This document shows, in pieces, positions 51,085 through 61,299 of a stretch of 64,000 bases of DNA. The DNA is taken from NCBI GenBank assembly GCA_018261615.1, contig JAGTSE010000002.1:1-64000 (forward strand), in the 5' to 3' direction. How positions within the stretch are numbered: the stretch's first letter is position 1; every line of letters starts with the position of its first letter. Source of the DNA: Pseudomonadota bacterium (lineage in GTDB: Bacteria; Pseudomonadota; Gammaproteobacteria; Enterobacterales; Enterobacteriaceae). The translations under genes were made by a program, and so were the position numbers. The notes under the pieces were generated by a model that was not told the origin of the DNA, did not search any database, and saw nothing but the letters and a program-made list of their open reading frames with translations.

Positions 51085-52668
51085 ATGAGTCATGCATTGA
51101 TGTTCACGCTGTTGCTGTTGACGCCGCTGGTCGTCTCTGCGCTCTGTTTTGCCTGCCGATTGAGCGGGAATGCGGCGCGCACGCTGGTCACGGTGGTGCA
51201 CTCACTGGGCATTACGCTGTTACTGATTGTCGCATTGTGGACGGTGGCGGAAGCGGTGCAGGCAGGAGAAATTTTCGGCGCGCACCGCTGGCTGCACATT
51301 GATAGCCTCAGCGGTTTATTTTTGTCGCTGCTGGGGATTATCGGTTTTCTCACCGGGCTGTATTCGATTGGCTATATGCGCCATGAAGTTGATCACGGGG
51401 AAATCAGCGTATCCACACTCTGTTACTACTACGGTTTCTTTCATCTGTTCCTGTTTACCATGTTACTGGTTGTCACCAGCAACAACCTGATTGTGATGTG
51501 GGCAGCCATTGAAGCCACCACCCTCAGCTCGGCATTTCTGGTGGGTATTTACGGCCAGCGATCCTCGCTGGAAGCGGCGTGGAAATACATCATCATCTGT
51601 ACCGTTGGCGTGGCGTTTGGTCTGTTCGGCACCGTGCTGGTATATGCCAATGCCGCCAGCTTTATGACCGAGCCGGATCACGCTATTTTCTGGACGGAAG
51701 TGCTGAAAGAGAGCAGCAAACTCGACCCGACATTAATGGTGCTGGCTTTTGTTTTTGTGCTGATCGGTTTTGGGACGAAAACCGGCCTCTTCCCGATGCA
51801 CGCCTGGCTGCCGGATGCGCACAGTGAAGCGCCCAGCCCGGTGAGTGCCCTGCTCTCGGCAGTGCTGCTCAACTGCGCGCTGCTGGTACTGATTCGTTAC
51901 TACATCATTATTTGTCACGCCATTGGCGACAGCTTCCCGAATACGCTACTGCTGGTGTTCGGCATGCTGTCGGTTGGCGTTGCCGCCTTCTTCATCCTGG
52001 TACAGCAGGATATGAAACGCCTGCTGGCCTACTCCAGCGTGGAAAATATGGGGCTGGTGGCGGTGGCGCTCGGGATCGGCGGACCGCTCGGCATCTTCGC
52101 CGCGCTGCTGCATACCCTGAATCACAGCCTCGCCAAAACGCTGCTGTTCTGCGGCTCCGGCAATGTGCTGCTGAAGTACGGCACCCGTAATATGGATGTG
52201 GTGTGCGGCATGTTGAAAGTAATGCCGCTGACCGCCGTGCTGCTCGGCGGCGGTGCACTGGCGCTCGGCGGTATGCCGCCATTCAACATCTTCCTCAGTG
52301 AATTTATGACTGTCACCGCCGGGCTGGCGGCTGAGCACCTGGTCGTAACCCTGGTGCTGCTGTTGCTGCTGACACTGGTACTTGGCGGGCTGGTGCGCAT
52401 GGTCGCCAAAGTACTGTTTGCCACGCCACCACAGCAGGTTGCCAGCGGCGAACTGGGCTGGCTGACCACCGTTCCGATGGTGTTATTACTGGTAATGATG
52501 CTGGTGATGGGCACCCATATTCCGCAGCCGGTCAGCCGTTTGCTGGCCGGTGCCTCGAGCATCGTGCTGTCCGGCGACGATGCGCGCCCCACCCGGCTGA
52601 GCTGGCTGTGGGCCACATTTGAGACTACCGCCACGTCGGCAACACCATCGCACGTCCAGGGAGAGTGA
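51085..52668 (+). CDS. hyfF: Hydrogenase 4 membrane subunit HyfF
   Basis: A 527-residue NuoL/M/N-type antiporter-like subunit with about 14 helices. The region [20 protein letters not shown] (about 231-250) and [14 protein letters not shown] (about 310-323) are the conserved proton-channel elements. With HyfB and HyfD it gives hydrogenase 4 three ion-channel-like modules, which has led to the proposal that this complex conserves energy as an ion gradient. It begins 4 bases after hyfE and its stop precedes the hyfG start by 2 bases. Confidence 0.95.
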   Translation: MSHALMFTLLLLTPLVVSALCFACRLSGNAARTLVTVVHSLGITLLLIVALWTVAEAVQAGEIFGAHRWLHIDSLSGLFLSLLGIIGFLTGLYSIGYMRHEVDHGEISVSTLCYYYGFFHLFLFTMLLVVTSNNLIVMWAAIEATTLSSAFLVGIYGQRSSLEAAWKYIIICTVGVAFGLFGTVLVYANAASFMTEPDHAIFWTEVLKESSKLDPTLMVLAFVFVLIGFGTKTGLFPMHAWLPDAHSEAPSPVSALLSAVLLNCALLVLIRYYIIICHAIGDSFPNTLLLVFGMLSVGVAAFFILVQQDMKRLLAYSSVENMGLVAVALGIGGPLGIFAALLHTLNHSLAKTLLFCGSGNVLLKYGTRNMDVVCGMLKVMPLTAVLLGGGALALGGMPPFNIFLSEFMTVTAGLAAEHLVVTLVLLLLLTLVLGGLVRMVAKVLFATPPQQVASGELGWLTTVPMVLLLVMMLVMGTHIPQPVSRLLAGASSIVLSGDDARPTRLSWLWATFETTATSATPSHVQGE

Positions 52669-52670
52669 AA

Positions 52671-54398
52671 GTGAGTTATTTAGCAAGCGTGAACCACCAG
52701 CAGCCGCGCGGCAATGCCTGCCTTGCGGCGTTGAAAATACAGTTTCCCGGCGCGGTGCTGGAAGAAGAACGCCAGACCTTCGAACAAGTCACCATTACGG
52801 TGAAAATCAACCTGTTGCCGGAAATTGTTCACTATCTCTATTACCAGCATGACGGTTGGCTACCGGTACTGTTTGGCAACGACGAACGCAGCCTCAACGG
52901 CCATTACGCGGTCTATTACGCGCTGTCGATGGAAGGGGAGGAAAAGTGCTGGATTGTGGTGAAAGCACTGGTTGATGCCGATACGCGGGAATTTCCGTCG
53001 GTGACGCCACGCGTGCCCGCGGCCGTGTGGGGTGAACGAGAAATCCGCGATATGTATGGGCTGATCCCGGTCGGCCTACCGGATCAACGTCGGCTGGTAT
53101 TACCGGACGACTGGCCGGACGATCTGCATCCACTGCGTAAAGATACGATGGATTATCGCCTGCGCCCTGAGCCGACCAGCGACACGGAGAATTACACCTT
53201 TATCAATGATGGTGGCAATTCTGCGCGTATCGTGCCGATTGGCCCGCTGCATATCACGTCTGACGAACCAGGCCACTTCCGTCTGTTTGTCGATGGTGAG
53301 CGGATTGTCGACGCCGATTACCGTCTGTTCTATGTACATCGCGGCATGGAGAAGCTGGCGGAAACCCGCATGGGCTATAACGAAGTTACCTTCCTTTCAG
53401 ATCGGGTCTGCGGTATTTGCGGTTTTGCCCACAGCGTCGCCTACACCACGTCAGTGGAGAACGCGCTGGGAATTGTGGTGCCACAGCGTGCGCACACTAT
53501 CCGTTCGGTATTACTGGAAGTGGAGCGGCTGCACAGCCATCTGCTTAACATTGGTCTTTCCAGCCACTTTGTCGGTTTCGACACCGGGTTTATGCAGTTT
53601 TTCCGTATCCGCGAGAAGTCGATGACCATGGCGGAGCTGCTGACCGGCTCACGCAAAACCTACGGTCTGAACCTGATTGGCGGTATCCGCCGCGACATCC
53701 TGAAAGAGCAACGCGTGAAGACCATCCAACTGGTGAAAGAGATGCGTGCCGAAGTGACGCAACTGGTAGATATGCTGCTCTCGACGCCGAACATGGCGCA
53801 GCGCACCCAGGGTGTCGGCATTCTTGACCGCCAGGTCGCGCGCGATTTCAGCCCGGTAGGGCCGCTGATTCGCGGCAGCGGTTTCGCCCGCGATCTGCGC
53901 TTCGATCACCCTTACGCCGACTACGGCAACCTGCCGAAAACCCTGTTCACCTGGCCGGGTGGCGACGTTTTCTCGCGCCTGATGGTGAGGGTAAAAGAGG
54001 TGTTTGATTCGATGACGATGATTGAGTTTGCCCTTGATAACCTGCCGGATACGCCGTTGCTGACCGAAGGCTTCAGCTATCAGCCGCATAAATTCGCTCT
54101 CGGTTATGTTGAAGCACCGCGCGGGGAAGATGTGCACTGGAGCATGCTCGGCGACAATCAGAAGCTCTACCGCTGGCGCTGCCGTGCAGCCACCTATGCC
54201 AACTGGCCGGTGCTGCGCTATATGCTGCGTGGCAATACCGTCTCCGACGCGCCGCTGATTATCGGCAGCCTCGATCCCTGCTACTCGTGTACAGACCGCG
54301 TCACGCTGGTTGACGTGCGTAAACGTAAATCGACGACCGTGCCCTATAAAGAGATCGAACGTTACGGCATTGAACGTCGTCACTCGCCGCTGAAGTAA
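52671..54398 (+). CDS. hyfG: Hydrogenase 4 large subunit HyfG ([NiFe] catalytic subunit)
   Basis: A 575-residue catalytic subunit. The N-terminal 30-kDa-type domain (about 20-170, NuoC-like) is fused to the 49-kDa-type [NiFe] domain. The nickel ligands are in [11 protein letters not shown] and in the C-terminal DPCYSCTDR. The roughly 30 residues after DPCYSC, ending ERRHSPLK, match the tail that a HycI-type protease removes from HycE after nickel insertion. I use GTG 52671, 7 bases after GGAG; the in-frame GTG at 52665 overlaps the hyfF stop and sits too close to the Shine-Dalgarno. Confidence 0.95.
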   Translation: MSYLASVNHQQPRGNACLAALKIQFPGAVLEEERQTFEQVTITVKINLLPEIVHYLYYQHDGWLPVLFGNDERSLNGHYAVYYALSMEGEEKCWIVVKALVDADTREFPSVTPRVPAAVWGEREIRDMYGLIPVGLPDQRRLVLPDDWPDDLHPLRKDTMDYRLRPEPTSDTENYTFINDGGNSARIVPIGPLHITSDEPGHFRLFVDGERIVDADYRLFYVHRGMEKLAETRMGYNEVTFLSDRVCGICGFAHSVAYTTSVENALGIVVPQRAHTIRSVLLEVERLHSHLLNIGLSSHFVGFDTGFMQFFRIREKSMTMAELLTGSRKTYGLNLIGGIRRDILKEQRVKTIQLVKEMRAEVTQLVDMLLSTPNMAQRTQGVGILDRQVARDFSPVGPLIRGSGFARDLRFDHPYADYGNLPKTLFTWPGGDVFSRLMVRVKEVFDSMTMIEFALDNLPDTPLLTEGFSYQPHKFALGYVEAPRGEDVHWSMLGDNQKLYRWRCRAATYANWPVLRYMLRGNTVSDAPLIIGSLDPCYSCTDRVTLVDVRKRKSTTVPYKEIERYGIERRHSPLK

Positions 54399-54409
54399 GG
54401 AAAGAAACG

Positions 54410-54958
54410 ATGCTGAAATTGTTGAAGACCATTCTCAGGGCGGGCGAACCCACGGTGAAATACCCGTTTGCGCCGCTGGAGGTGTGCCCCGGTTTTCGCG
54501 GTAAACCCGAATTGGATCCGTTGCAATGCATTGCCTGCGGCGCTTGCACCACCGCCTGCCCGGCGAATGCGCTGACCATGGAGACCACGCCAGAGGAAAA
54601 CCGCCGCGTCTGGCAGTTGTTTATTGGCCGCTGCATTTACTGCGGCCGTTGCGAAGAGGTGTGCCCGACGCGGGCGATTCACTTGTCAGAAGAGTTTGAA
54701 CTGGCGGTCACTCGCAAAGCCGATTTGTACGTGCGCGCGACATTTCGTTTGCAGCACTGCACCGAATGCGGCGTACCCTTCGCACCGGAAAAATCGGTCG
54801 CACTGGCGGTTGAATTGCTGGCGCTCAGCCAGAACACCCCGGAACTGGTCGATTCCCTGCGCGCACAAGCATGCATCTGTCCGGCCTGTCGGCGCCGCGC
54901 CGCGCTGGAACACCACAACAGCACCAACATTCATTACTATCTTGAGGAGCAAGCATGA
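54410..54958 (+). CDS. hyfH: Hydrogenase 4 iron-sulfur protein HyfH
   Basis: A 182-residue NuoI-like protein with two [4Fe-4S] cluster motifs, [11 protein letters not shown] (about 41-51) and [11 protein letters not shown] (about 74-84), plus further cysteine pairs ([16 protein letters not shown]) near the C-terminus, as in HycF. It links HyfA-type electron carriers to the small subunit HyfI. AAGGAAAG precedes the ATG, and its stop overlaps the hyfI start by 4 bases (ATGA). Confidence 0.95.
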   Translation: MLKLLKTILRAGEPTVKYPFAPLEVCPGFRGKPELDPLQCIACGACTTACPANALTMETTPEENRRVWQLFIGRCIYCGRCEEVCPTRAIHLSEEFELAVTRKADLYVRATFRLQHCTECGVPFAPEKSVALAVELLALSQNTPELVDSLRAQACICPACRRRAALEHHNSTNIHYYLEEQA

Positions 54959-55731
54959 GTTCCGACCTGAAGATATTGTCGCAGCATGTCAGCCAGCCGG
55001 TACAGCTTGATGAATCAGCGCAAAAAATCAAACAGCTTCTGCTGCGCGATATCCAGCGTTCCGCCTATGTTTACCGCGTGGACTGCGGTGGTTGCAACGG
55101 CTGTGAAATCGAGATTTTCGCTGCCATTACGCCGCTGTTCGATGCCGAGCGCTTTGGCATTAAAGTGGTGGCTTCGCCACGTCACGCCGATATTTTGCTG
55201 TTTACCGGCGCGGTGACCCGCGCAATGCGTATGCCCGCCTTACGCGCCTGGGATGCCGCGCCCGACCATAAAATTGCTATCTCCTATGGCGCATGCGGTG
55301 TCGGCGGCGGGATTTTCCACGATCTTTACTGTGTGTGGGGCGGCAGCGACACCATCGTACCGATTGATGTCTGGATCCCCGGCTGTCCGCCGACGCCTGC
55401 GGCCACCATTCATGGTTTCGCGGTAGCGCTGGGCCTGCTGGAGCAGAAGCTGCACGCGGTTGACCATATCCAGACGCCTGACGAAACGGCCAGCGTCAAC
55501 TGGCCTGCTCTGCCGCTGGCGCTGCGCGTTACCCTTGAGCGCCAGGCGCGTCAGCTGGCAGGGTATCGCCAGGGGCGCGAAATCGTCGATCATCTTTTTG
55601 CTTTGCTGAGCGAAGGCGAGATCAGCCAGCGCGCATCACGGGTGAATGCCTGGCTGCAACAAGCCGCAGATCCCCGGCTGACGGTGATCGTACAGCAATT
55701 AATGAATGAGCTGGAGCGCCACCATGCCTGA
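54955..55731 (+). CDS. hyfI: Hydrogenase 4 small subunit HyfI
   Basis: A 258-residue NuoB-like subunit that carries the [4Fe-4S] cluster next to the [NiFe] site. Ligand cysteines are in [13 protein letters not shown] (about 43-55), SYGACGVGG (about 110-118) and IPGCPPTP (about 140-147). It starts inside the hyfH stop and ends overlapping hyfJ by 8 bases. The C-terminal extension past residue 170 is also found in E. coli HyfI. Confidence 0.95.
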   Translation: MSSDLKILSQHVSQPVQLDESAQKIKQLLLRDIQRSAYVYRVDCGGCNGCEIEIFAAITPLFDAERFGIKVVASPRHADILLFTGAVTRAMRMPALRAWDAAPDHKIAISYGACGVGGGIFHDLYCVWGGSDTIVPIDVWIPGCPPTPAATIHGFAVALGLLEQKLHAVDHIQTPDETASVNWPALPLALRVTLERQARQLAGYRQGREIVDHLFALLSEGEISQRASRVNAWLQQAADPRLTVIVQQLMNELERHHA

Positions 55732-56137
55732 GCAGAACTCGCAAGTGATGTTCTGGGCGCTGCGGCAAAAGTTTGTCGATGACAGCGTTGAACTGGAGGA
55801 GAAAAGCCGCCAGGTAATGTACTACTCGCTGGCTATTGGTCATCACGTTGGGGTGATCGATTGCCTTAACGTCGCGCTGAGCTGCCCGCTGAACGACTAT
55901 CAACAGTGGCTACCACTGATGGAAGACGCCGACGCGCGGCGCAAAATGCAGGGCCTGCTGACCTTCGGCGAAATCGTCATTGATGCCAGTCATGTCAATC
56001 TGCTGGCTCCCGATTTCGCCCGGCTGGCCAAAACAGCGGCGGAACCCTGGCGCGGCTGGAGCCGCCAGCTATTACAACACTTACAGGATATGGCCCACGA
56101 ACCGGCACTCTATTTAATGGTACGACGGGTGGATTAA
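55724..56137 (+). CDS. hyfJ: Hydrogenase 4 assembly-type protein HyfJ (HycH-like)
   Basis: A 137-residue cytoplasmic protein of the HycH family, with [18 protein letters not shown] (about 30-47) and [14 protein letters not shown] (about 82-95) as recognisable segments. HycH is needed to mature or assemble hydrogenase 3, so HyfJ probably does the same for hydrogenase 4. GGAG lies 7 bases before the ATG at 55724, which overlaps the hyfI end. It is the last structural gene. Confidence 0.9.
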   Translation: MPEQNSQVMFWALRQKFVDDSVELEEKSRQVMYYSLAIGHHVGVIDCLNVALSCPLNDYQQWLPLMEDADARRKMQGLLTFGEIVIDASHVNLLAPDFARLAKTAAEPWRGWSRQLLQHLQDMAHEPALYLMVRRVD

Positions 56138-56416
56138 TTTCATTCACCTGTTTATACGTGAAGCCTGTAACATTACATATTAGAGGGGTATTGTACTCTT
56201 GTGCTGGTTTTTACGTCCGACGACATAACAACAGTGAAAACCGGTTAACTGGTGAGAAAACTGCGTTTATTTGCATGCTTTTTAGCAGGTCATTCAGGTT
56301 GCAGTCAGGGGAAAGCGCAGCGAATCTGGCATCAGCCAATCACTGAGATATGCAAGGAAAGGCAACGCACCTGCGGCTTAATTGACGCTCGCAAAATCTG
56401 GAAGGGCGACGTATCC
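56138..56416. other. hyfJ-hyfR spacer
   Basis: A 279-base AT-rich gap inside the hyf cluster. The first half shows no clear signal besides a -10-like CATATT near 56176. The second half holds a degenerate ERIC-like stretch (56290-56389) just before hyfR. Confidence 0.5.
56290..56389 (+). repeat. Degenerate ERIC-like repeat upstream of hyfR
   Basis: CATTCAGGTTGCAG near the left and AAGGAAAGGCAACGCACCTG, CGGCTTAATTGACG near the right align with the ERIC ends (ATTCGAGTTGCAG and GAGGAAAGCCAACGCACATG, CAGCTTGAAGTATGACG). The central ERIC core is worn away. It would form part of the hyfR leader. Confidence 0.5.
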
Positions 56417-58366
56417 ATGATCTTACAGCAGTTGCTGGAACAGAATGATAAGGCTTCACTTCTTCAGGCGTTTATCCCCCTGCCTCCCCCCTTCAGCCCC
56501 GTGCAGTTCATTGAGTTACGTCTCAATAACGCCCCTTTCTGGCGCTGTTTTGATGACGGCAGCGCGGTGTTTTGCACGGCCGAATACGGCGGCACAATCA
56601 GCGACAGCTCGCTGCATGTGGTGCTGCTGGAAGGCAGCGATGTGGCGGAACTGCGCTTTGCGCGCACCGACAGCGGCACTTTCAGCCCGCAAGAGAATGC
56701 GCTGTTTGCCTGGCTGACGCGGCTGGCGACGCAGGCGCTGGAAGAGATGCTGACAAGCGAAAAACTCCGCCAGTCGGTAACGGCCTTGAGCGAAGAGCGC
56801 GATCACCATCGGGTGCTGGTGGACATCACTAACTCGGTGCTGTCGCACCTCGATCTTGACGATCTGGTGGCGGATGTTTCGCAGGAGATCCACCGTTTTT
56901 TCGGCATCGATAATATTCGCATGGTGCTACGCGATACGCTGCATTCAAACCAGTTGATCTGCCATGTCTCCCATTTTCCCGGTTGCCCGCCAGAGACGGA
57001 GCGATTCCCGCTACGCAGTGAAAGCCCGATATTGCTGGCCGCGCTGAACGAGCATCGCGGCGCGCTGCTCCAGCAGGATCAGGAGACAGCGCTGTGGCAC
57101 ACCGATGCGCTGCTCAGTCAACTGGCGCTGCAAGGGCTGAACGCGGTGTTTATTTTGCCGCTGGCCTACAGTCACCAGTCAACGGGCGTACTGCTACTGG
57201 CGCACCATGAGGCATCCGTTTTCACCGAACAAAATTGTCGATTGCTACAGCAGATCGCCGACAGAATTGGTATCGCCGTCGATAATGCCGACGCGTACCG
57301 CAAAGTTATCCACCTGAAAGAGAATCTGAACAGCGAAAACCGCCAGCTCAACGAGCAGATCGCCTCCAGCCAGAGTTTCGGCGACATTATTTACCAGAGC
57401 GATGCGATGCGCGACGTGCTACAGCAGGTTAATATTGTCGCCCTGAGCGACAGTACGGTGCTGATCCTCGGCGAAACCGGCACAGGGAAAGAGATCATCG
57501 CCCGTGCGTTGCATCAGATGAGCCCGCGTAAAGATAAACCTCTGGTGAAAATCAACTGCGCCGCGATCCCTTCCAGCCTGCTGGAAAGCGAACTGTTTGG
57601 TCACGATAAAGGTGCCTTTACCGGCGCGATTAACACGCATCGCGGACGCTTTGAAATGGCCGATGAGGGCACGCTGTTCCTCGATGAGATCGGCGATATG
57701 CCGCTTGAACTGCAACCCAAGCTGCTGCGCGTATTGCAGGAACGCGAGATTGAACGTATCGGCGGCAACCGAACTATTCCGGTGAATGTGCGGGTGATCG
57801 CCGCCACCAACCGCGATCTGCGCCAGATGGTGATCGATCGCGAGTTTCGCAACGATCTCTTTTATCGCCTGAATGTCTTCCCGCTGGTGCTGCCGCCGCT
57901 GCGCGAGCGCCCGGATGATATTCCACTGCTGACGCGCTATTTCACGCAGAAACTGTCGCGTCGACTAAACCGCACCATTGATACTATCCCGGCTGATACT
58001 CTCCGCCAGTTAATGCGCTACGAATGGCCCGGCAACGTACGTGAGCTGGAGAACGTGATTGAGCGCGCGGTACTGCTCTCTCGCGATAACACGCTGAATC
58101 TGCACCTGAATACACAGCCAGTCAGTATGGTGCAGCCAGTGGTTCACGATCCTTTCCCCTTCCCGCTGCCGAAAGTGGCGGAGATGATGCACCCCGAACC
58201 GCCGGAAAATGACGAAGAGGAGCGGGCGCGCATCATTCAGGTACTGCGCGAAACCAACGGCATCGTTGCCGGTCCTCGCGGTGCGGCAGAGCGGCTTGGC
58301 ATGAAGCGCACCACGCTGTTATCGCGCATGCAGCGCCTTGGTATTGCGGTACGCGAAGTGCTGTGA
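56417..58366 (+). CDS. hyfR: Hydrogenase 4 transcriptional activator HyfR (FhlA-like, sigma-54 dependent)
   Basis: A 649-residue bacterial enhancer-binding protein. An N-terminal formate-sensing-like region with a GAF domain (about 135-300) precedes the AAA+ domain (about 330-560): Walker A GETGTGKE, the sigma-54-contacting GAFTGA loop, and Walker B TLFLDEIGDMPL. The C-terminal Fis-type helix-turn-helix ends GAAERLGMKRTTLLSRMQRL. It should drive the sigma-54 promoter before hyfA. I set the start at 56417 with AAGGG upstream; an earlier ATG at 56252 would translate the ERIC-like repeat. E. coli focB, normally next, is absent. Confidence 0.93.
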   Translation: MILQQLLEQNDKASLLQAFIPLPPPFSPVQFIELRLNNAPFWRCFDDGSAVFCTAEYGGTISDSSLHVVLLEGSDVAELRFARTDSGTFSPQENALFAWLTRLATQALEEMLTSEKLRQSVTALSEERDHHRVLVDITNSVLSHLDLDDLVADVSQEIHRFFGIDNIRMVLRDTLHSNQLICHVSHFPGCPPETERFPLRSESPILLAALNEHRGALLQQDQETALWHTDALLSQLALQGLNAVFILPLAYSHQSTGVLLLAHHEASVFTEQNCRLLQQIADRIGIAVDNADAYRKVIHLKENLNSENRQLNEQIASSQSFGDIIYQSDAMRDVLQQVNIVALSDSTVLILGETGTGKEIIARALHQMSPRKDKPLVKINCAAIPSSLLESELFGHDKGAFTGAINTHRGRFEMADEGTLFLDEIGDMPLELQPKLLRVLQEREIERIGGNRTIPVNVRVIAATNRDLRQMVIDREFRNDLFYRLNVFPLVLPPLRERPDDIPLLTRYFTQKLSRRLNRTIDTIPADTLRQLMRYEWPGNVRELENVIERAVLLSRDNTLNLHLNTQPVSMVQPVVHDPFPFPLPKVAEMMHPEPPENDEEERARIIQVLRETNGIVAGPRGAAERLGMKRTTLLSRMQRLGIAVREVL

Positions 58367-58398
58367 TCATTTCTGTGAACGGGTTGACACTTTCCCGC

Positions 58399-58488
58399 TG
58401 ATTCTCCTGCCGCGACTGGTACGGGCTATGCATGTGACGGCAAGTAGCCTGAAGCCACGCCTTCATTGACATTGCATCAGGAGAATCA
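58399..58488 (+). promoter_or_regulatory. Complementary pair sequestering the Shine-Dalgarno at 58478
   Basis: TGATTCTCCTG (58399-58409) is the exact reverse complement of CAGGAGAATCA (58478-58488), which contains the AGGAG in front of the 28-codon frame at 58490. The 11-bp helix would hide that ribosome binding site. The loop is 68 bases long. Confidence 0.45.
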
Positions 58489-58489
58489 A

Positions 58490-58576
58490 ATGTATACCGG
58501 CAAGTTTCCGGGCGGCAGCGCATGCGCCGCCCGGTGGCGCTACTCTTCGATGGCAGGCGAATCCGGCCAGGCGTGA
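58490..58576 (+). CDS. Candidate small protein, 28 codons, unknown
   Basis: ATG with AGGAG 6 bases upstream starts a 28-residue frame beginning MYTGKFPGGSACAARW, not hydrophobic, with one Cys. I do not recognise it. Codons 7-15 lie on a perfect 9-bp GC hairpin (58508-58534), and the last 37 bases run antisense to the 3' end of perM. It occupies the place of focB in E. coli. The ribosome binding site and its exact upstream complement argue for function; the REP-like hairpin argues that the frame may be accidental. Confidence 0.35.
   Translation: MYTGKFPGGSACAARWRYSSMAGESGQA
58508..58534. repeat. GC-rich hairpin between hyfR and perM
   Basis: CCGGGCGGC (58508-58516) and GCCGCCCGG (58526-58534), 9-bp perfect arms around AGCGCATGC. 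It lies between convergent genes and lacks a T tract, resembling a REP-type unit that could end or protect the hyfR and perM transcripts. Confidence 0.6.
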
Positions 58577-59601
58577 ATCACTGCCTTAATCAGTGTGGCG
58601 AGCGGAATGGCAAAGAAAACGCCCCAAAAACCCCAAAGCCCGCCGAAAATGATCACCGACAGAATGATCACCAGCGGGTGCAGGTTTACCGCCTCGGAGA
58701 ACAGCACCGGCACCAGCAAGTTGCCATCCAGCGCCTGAATAATCAGATACACCGCAAAGCAGCTCCAGAACTCAGTGCCGAGGCCAAACTGGAACAGCGC
58801 CACGCCGACCACCGGAATGGTAACAACAAAAGCGCCAATGTAAGGGATCAGCACCGAGAAACCGACCAGCACCGCCAGCAGTAGCGAATAGTTAAGGCCA
58901 AACAGAATGAAACCAATCCAGGTGGCGACGCCGACGACAATCATTTCCAGCACTTTGCCGCGAATATAATTGGTGATCTGCTGGTTCATCTCTTTCCACA
59001 CCTGCCCCGCCAGCCCGCGATTGCGCGGCAATACGCGGCGCACGGCGTTAAGCATCTGCTCTTTGTCTTTGACGAGGAAAAAGACCATCAGCGGCACCAG
59101 CACCAGATAGACCGCCAGCGTCAATAGCCCAACCAGCGAAGCGAGGGAATATTTCACCACCGAGTCGCCCATTGTCAGCATGCGCGATCGCATATTTTCC
59201 GCCATCGCATCAATGATGCCCGCATCCATTAATGCCGGATAGCGGCGCGGCAGCGTGGCAGCGAAGTCAGAGAGTTTGCTTAACATGCCGGGCATGTCGC
59301 GGATCAGGTAAATCCCCTGCTGCCAGGCCACTGGCATCACCACAAAGGCCATCACCAGCAGAATGCCGACAAACAGTACCAGCACAATCGACGCCGCCCA
59401 ACTGCGCGCACAGCCGATTCTTTCCAGGCGAACGGTTGGCCACTCCAGCAGGTAAGCAATAACCAGCGCCACCAGCAGCGGCGCAAGCAGACCGCTAAAA
59501 AAGAAGAGGATACAGAATCCGGCAAGCAGAATGACTAGCAGCGCAATCGCCTCCGGGTCGCTGAAGCGACGGCGATACCACTGCATCAACATTTCAAGCA
59601 T
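58540..59601 (-). CDS. perM: AI-2E family permease PerM
   Basis: A 353-residue inner-membrane protein with about eight helices, same length as E. coli PerM (YfgO). The C-terminal family segment LIIQALDGNLLVPVLFSEAV and VIFGGLWGFWGVFFAIPLA is clear. The transported substrate is unknown; the family name comes from the autoinducer exporter TqsA. It is divergent from bepA, with the shared 222-base region between them. Confidence 0.92.
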   Translation of the reverse strand: MLEMLMQWYRRRFSDPEAIALLVILLAGFCILFFFSGLLAPLLVALVIAYLLEWPTVRLERIGCARSWAASIVLVLFVGILLVMAFVVMPVAWQQGIYLIRDMPGMLSKLSDFAATLPRRYPALMDAGIIDAMAENMRSRMLTMGDSVVKYSLASLVGLLTLAVYLVLVPLMVFFLVKDKEQMLNAVRRVLPRNRGLAGQVWKEMNQQITNYIRGKVLEMIVVGVATWIGFILFGLNYSLLLAVLVGFSVLIPYIGAFVVTIPVVGVALFQFGLGTEFWSCFAVYLIIQALDGNLLVPVLFSEAVNLHPLVIILSVIIFGGLWGFWGVFFAIPLATLIKAVIHAWPDSPAIEE

Positions 59602-59765
59602 AACATTCCTTCATTAGCCTTGTGGGCTGAGGGGTAAGAAGTGGAATTGTATCGAAATGTCACAAAAAAGACTTCGCTTTTCGTACGCTTTACGAGAAAC
59701 ATAACATGCGGTCGTTTGGGATGTTTTTTCGCGGAGAAGATCGCTAAACTTGCCAGACGTTTACC

Positions 59766-59794
59766 GGAACGAAGCAAGAAAAAATCCGGTCATA
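59766..59794 (+). promoter_or_regulatory. Possible sigma-E promoter of bepA
   Basis: GGAACGA (59766-59772), 17 bases, TCATA (59790-59794). E. coli bepA belongs to the sigma-E regulon, but the -35 has two mismatches and the spacer is one base long, so this is tentative. Confidence 0.35.
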
Positions 59795-59823
59795 CTGATG
59801 TTTCCAAATATACAGGTGAGGTT

Positions 59824-61287
59824 ATGTTCAGGCAGTTGAAACGAACGCTGGTCGCAACCCTTATCGCTACACTGGCGTCAGGTACGGTTATTCCGGCATG
59901 GGCCGATTCGGCAGACAACCTGCCAGACATGGGCACGTCCGCCGGCAGTACGCTCTCCATTGGTCAGGAGATGCAGATGGGCGACTACTATGTGCGCCAG
60001 CTTCGCGGCAGCGCTCCGCTGATTAACGATCCATTGCTGGTGCAGTACATTAATGCGCTGGGCATGCGGCTAGTAGCGCATGCTGACTCCGTAAAAACCC
60101 CGTTTCACTTCTATCTCGTCAATAACGACGAAATCAACGCCTTCGCCTTTTTCGGCGGTAATGTCGTGTTGCACTCTGCGCTTTTCCGTTACACGGATAG
60201 CGAGAGCCAGCTCGCCTCGGTGATGGCGCACGAAATTTCCCACGTCACGCAGCGCCACCTGGCGCGCGCAATGGAAGACCAAAAACGCAGCGCTCCGCTC
60301 ACCTGGGCTGGCGCACTGGGTTCAATCCTGTTAGCAATGGCCAGCCCGCAGGCGGGGATGGCGGCGCTTACCGGGACGCTGGCGGGTACGCAACAAGGTC
60401 TGATCAGCTTTACCCAGCAGAATGAACAGGAAGCGGATCGTATCGGTATCCAGGTTTTGCAACGTTCCGGTTTCGACCCGCAGGCGATGCCGACGTTCCT
60501 CGAAAAGCTGCTCGATCAGTCTCGCTATTCGACACGTCCGCCAGAAATGCTGCTGACGCACCCGTTACCGGAAAGCCGCCTTGCCGATGCGCGTAACCGC
60601 GCCAACCAGATGCGTCCGGTGGTGGTTCAGTCCTCAGAAGCGTTCTATATGGCGAAAGTCAGAGCACTCGGCATGTATAACTCCGGGCGTAACCAACTGA
60701 CAGATGACCTGCTGGATGGCTGGTCGAAAGGCAATGTGCGCGAACAGCGTGCTGCGCAATATGGCCGCGCCTTGCAGGCAATGGAAGCGAAAAAATTCCC
60801 GGAAGCGGCGAAAGCATTGCAACCGTTGCTGAGCGCCGATCCGAATAACGCCTGGTATCTCGACCTGGCGACCGATATCGATTTGGGGCAGAACAAAAGC
60901 GCCGATGCAATTAAGCGTCTGAACGCCGCCAGCGAACTGAAAACCAACCCGGTGTTGCAGCTCAACCTGGCGAACGCCTACCTGGAAGGCGGTCAACCGG
61001 TGGAAACGGAGCGGATCCTCAACCGCTACACTTTTACCTATAAAGATGATGTTAATGGCTGGGATCTGCTGGCGCAGGCGGAAGCCAAGCTCGGCCATCG
61101 CGACCAGGAGCTGGCCGCCCACGCGGAAAGCCTGGCGCTGGTGGGCAAACTGGATCAAGCCATCACTCTGCTGAGCAGCGCCAGTTCGCAAGTGAAACTC
61201 GGTAGCCTGCAACAGGCACGTTATGATGCGCGTATTGACCAGTTGCGCCAATTGCAGCAGATCTTCAAACCGTATCAGAAGATGTAA
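59824..61287 (+). CDS. bepA: Periplasmic metalloprotease/chaperone BepA
   Basis: A 487-residue periplasmic M48 protease, the E. coli length, that helps assemble LptD and degrades stalled outer-membrane proteins. The signal peptide ends at Ala27 (IPAWA-DSAD). The zinc site is HEISH (His136, Glu137, His140) with a third ligand in NEQEADRIG. The C-terminal half (about 310-487) holds TPR repeats. The start at 59824 has AGGTGAGG upstream; a longer frame from 59641 runs through the promoter region. yfgD follows after 12 bases. Confidence 0.96.
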   Translation: MFRQLKRTLVATLIATLASGTVIPAWADSADNLPDMGTSAGSTLSIGQEMQMGDYYVRQLRGSAPLINDPLLVQYINALGMRLVAHADSVKTPFHFYLVNNDEINAFAFFGGNVVLHSALFRYTDSESQLASVMAHEISHVTQRHLARAMEDQKRSAPLTWAGALGSILLAMASPQAGMAALTGTLAGTQQGLISFTQQNEQEADRIGIQVLQRSGFDPQAMPTFLEKLLDQSRYSTRPPEMLLTHPLPESRLADARNRANQMRPVVVQSSEAFYMAKVRALGMYNSGRNQLTDDLLDGWSKGNVREQRAAQYGRALQAMEAKKFPEAAKALQPLLSADPNNAWYLDLATDIDLGQNKSADAIKRLNAASELKTNPVLQLNLANAYLEGGQPVETERILNRYTFTYKDDVNGWDLLAQAEAKLGHRDQELAAHAESLALVGKLDQAITLLSSASSQVKLGSLQQARYDARIDQLRQLQQIFKPYQKM

Positions 61288-61299
61288 CAAGGAGAAGAG

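Noticed and set aside
56252..56416. 55-residue N-terminal extension of hyfR
   Set aside because: It would be translated from a degenerate ERIC-like repeat and has no match to the start of E. coli HyfR; the ATG at 56417 has a usable Shine-Dalgarno.
58384..58398. Possible sigma-54 or sigma-70 promoter (TTGACA) after hyfR
   Set aside because: TTGACA at 58384 has no -10 at 16-18 bases, and the sequence lacks the GG/GC pair required for sigma-54.
58490..58576. Type I toxin interpretation of the 28-codon frame
   Set aside because: The peptide has no hydrophobic membrane-spanning stretch, unlike Ibs, Ldr, Hok or TisB-type toxins, and no divergent antisense promoter was recognised.
59641..59823. 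61-residue N-terminal extension of bepA
   Set aside because: It would place a basic, non-secretory stretch before the signal peptide; the ATG at 59824 gives a normal signal peptide and the family length.
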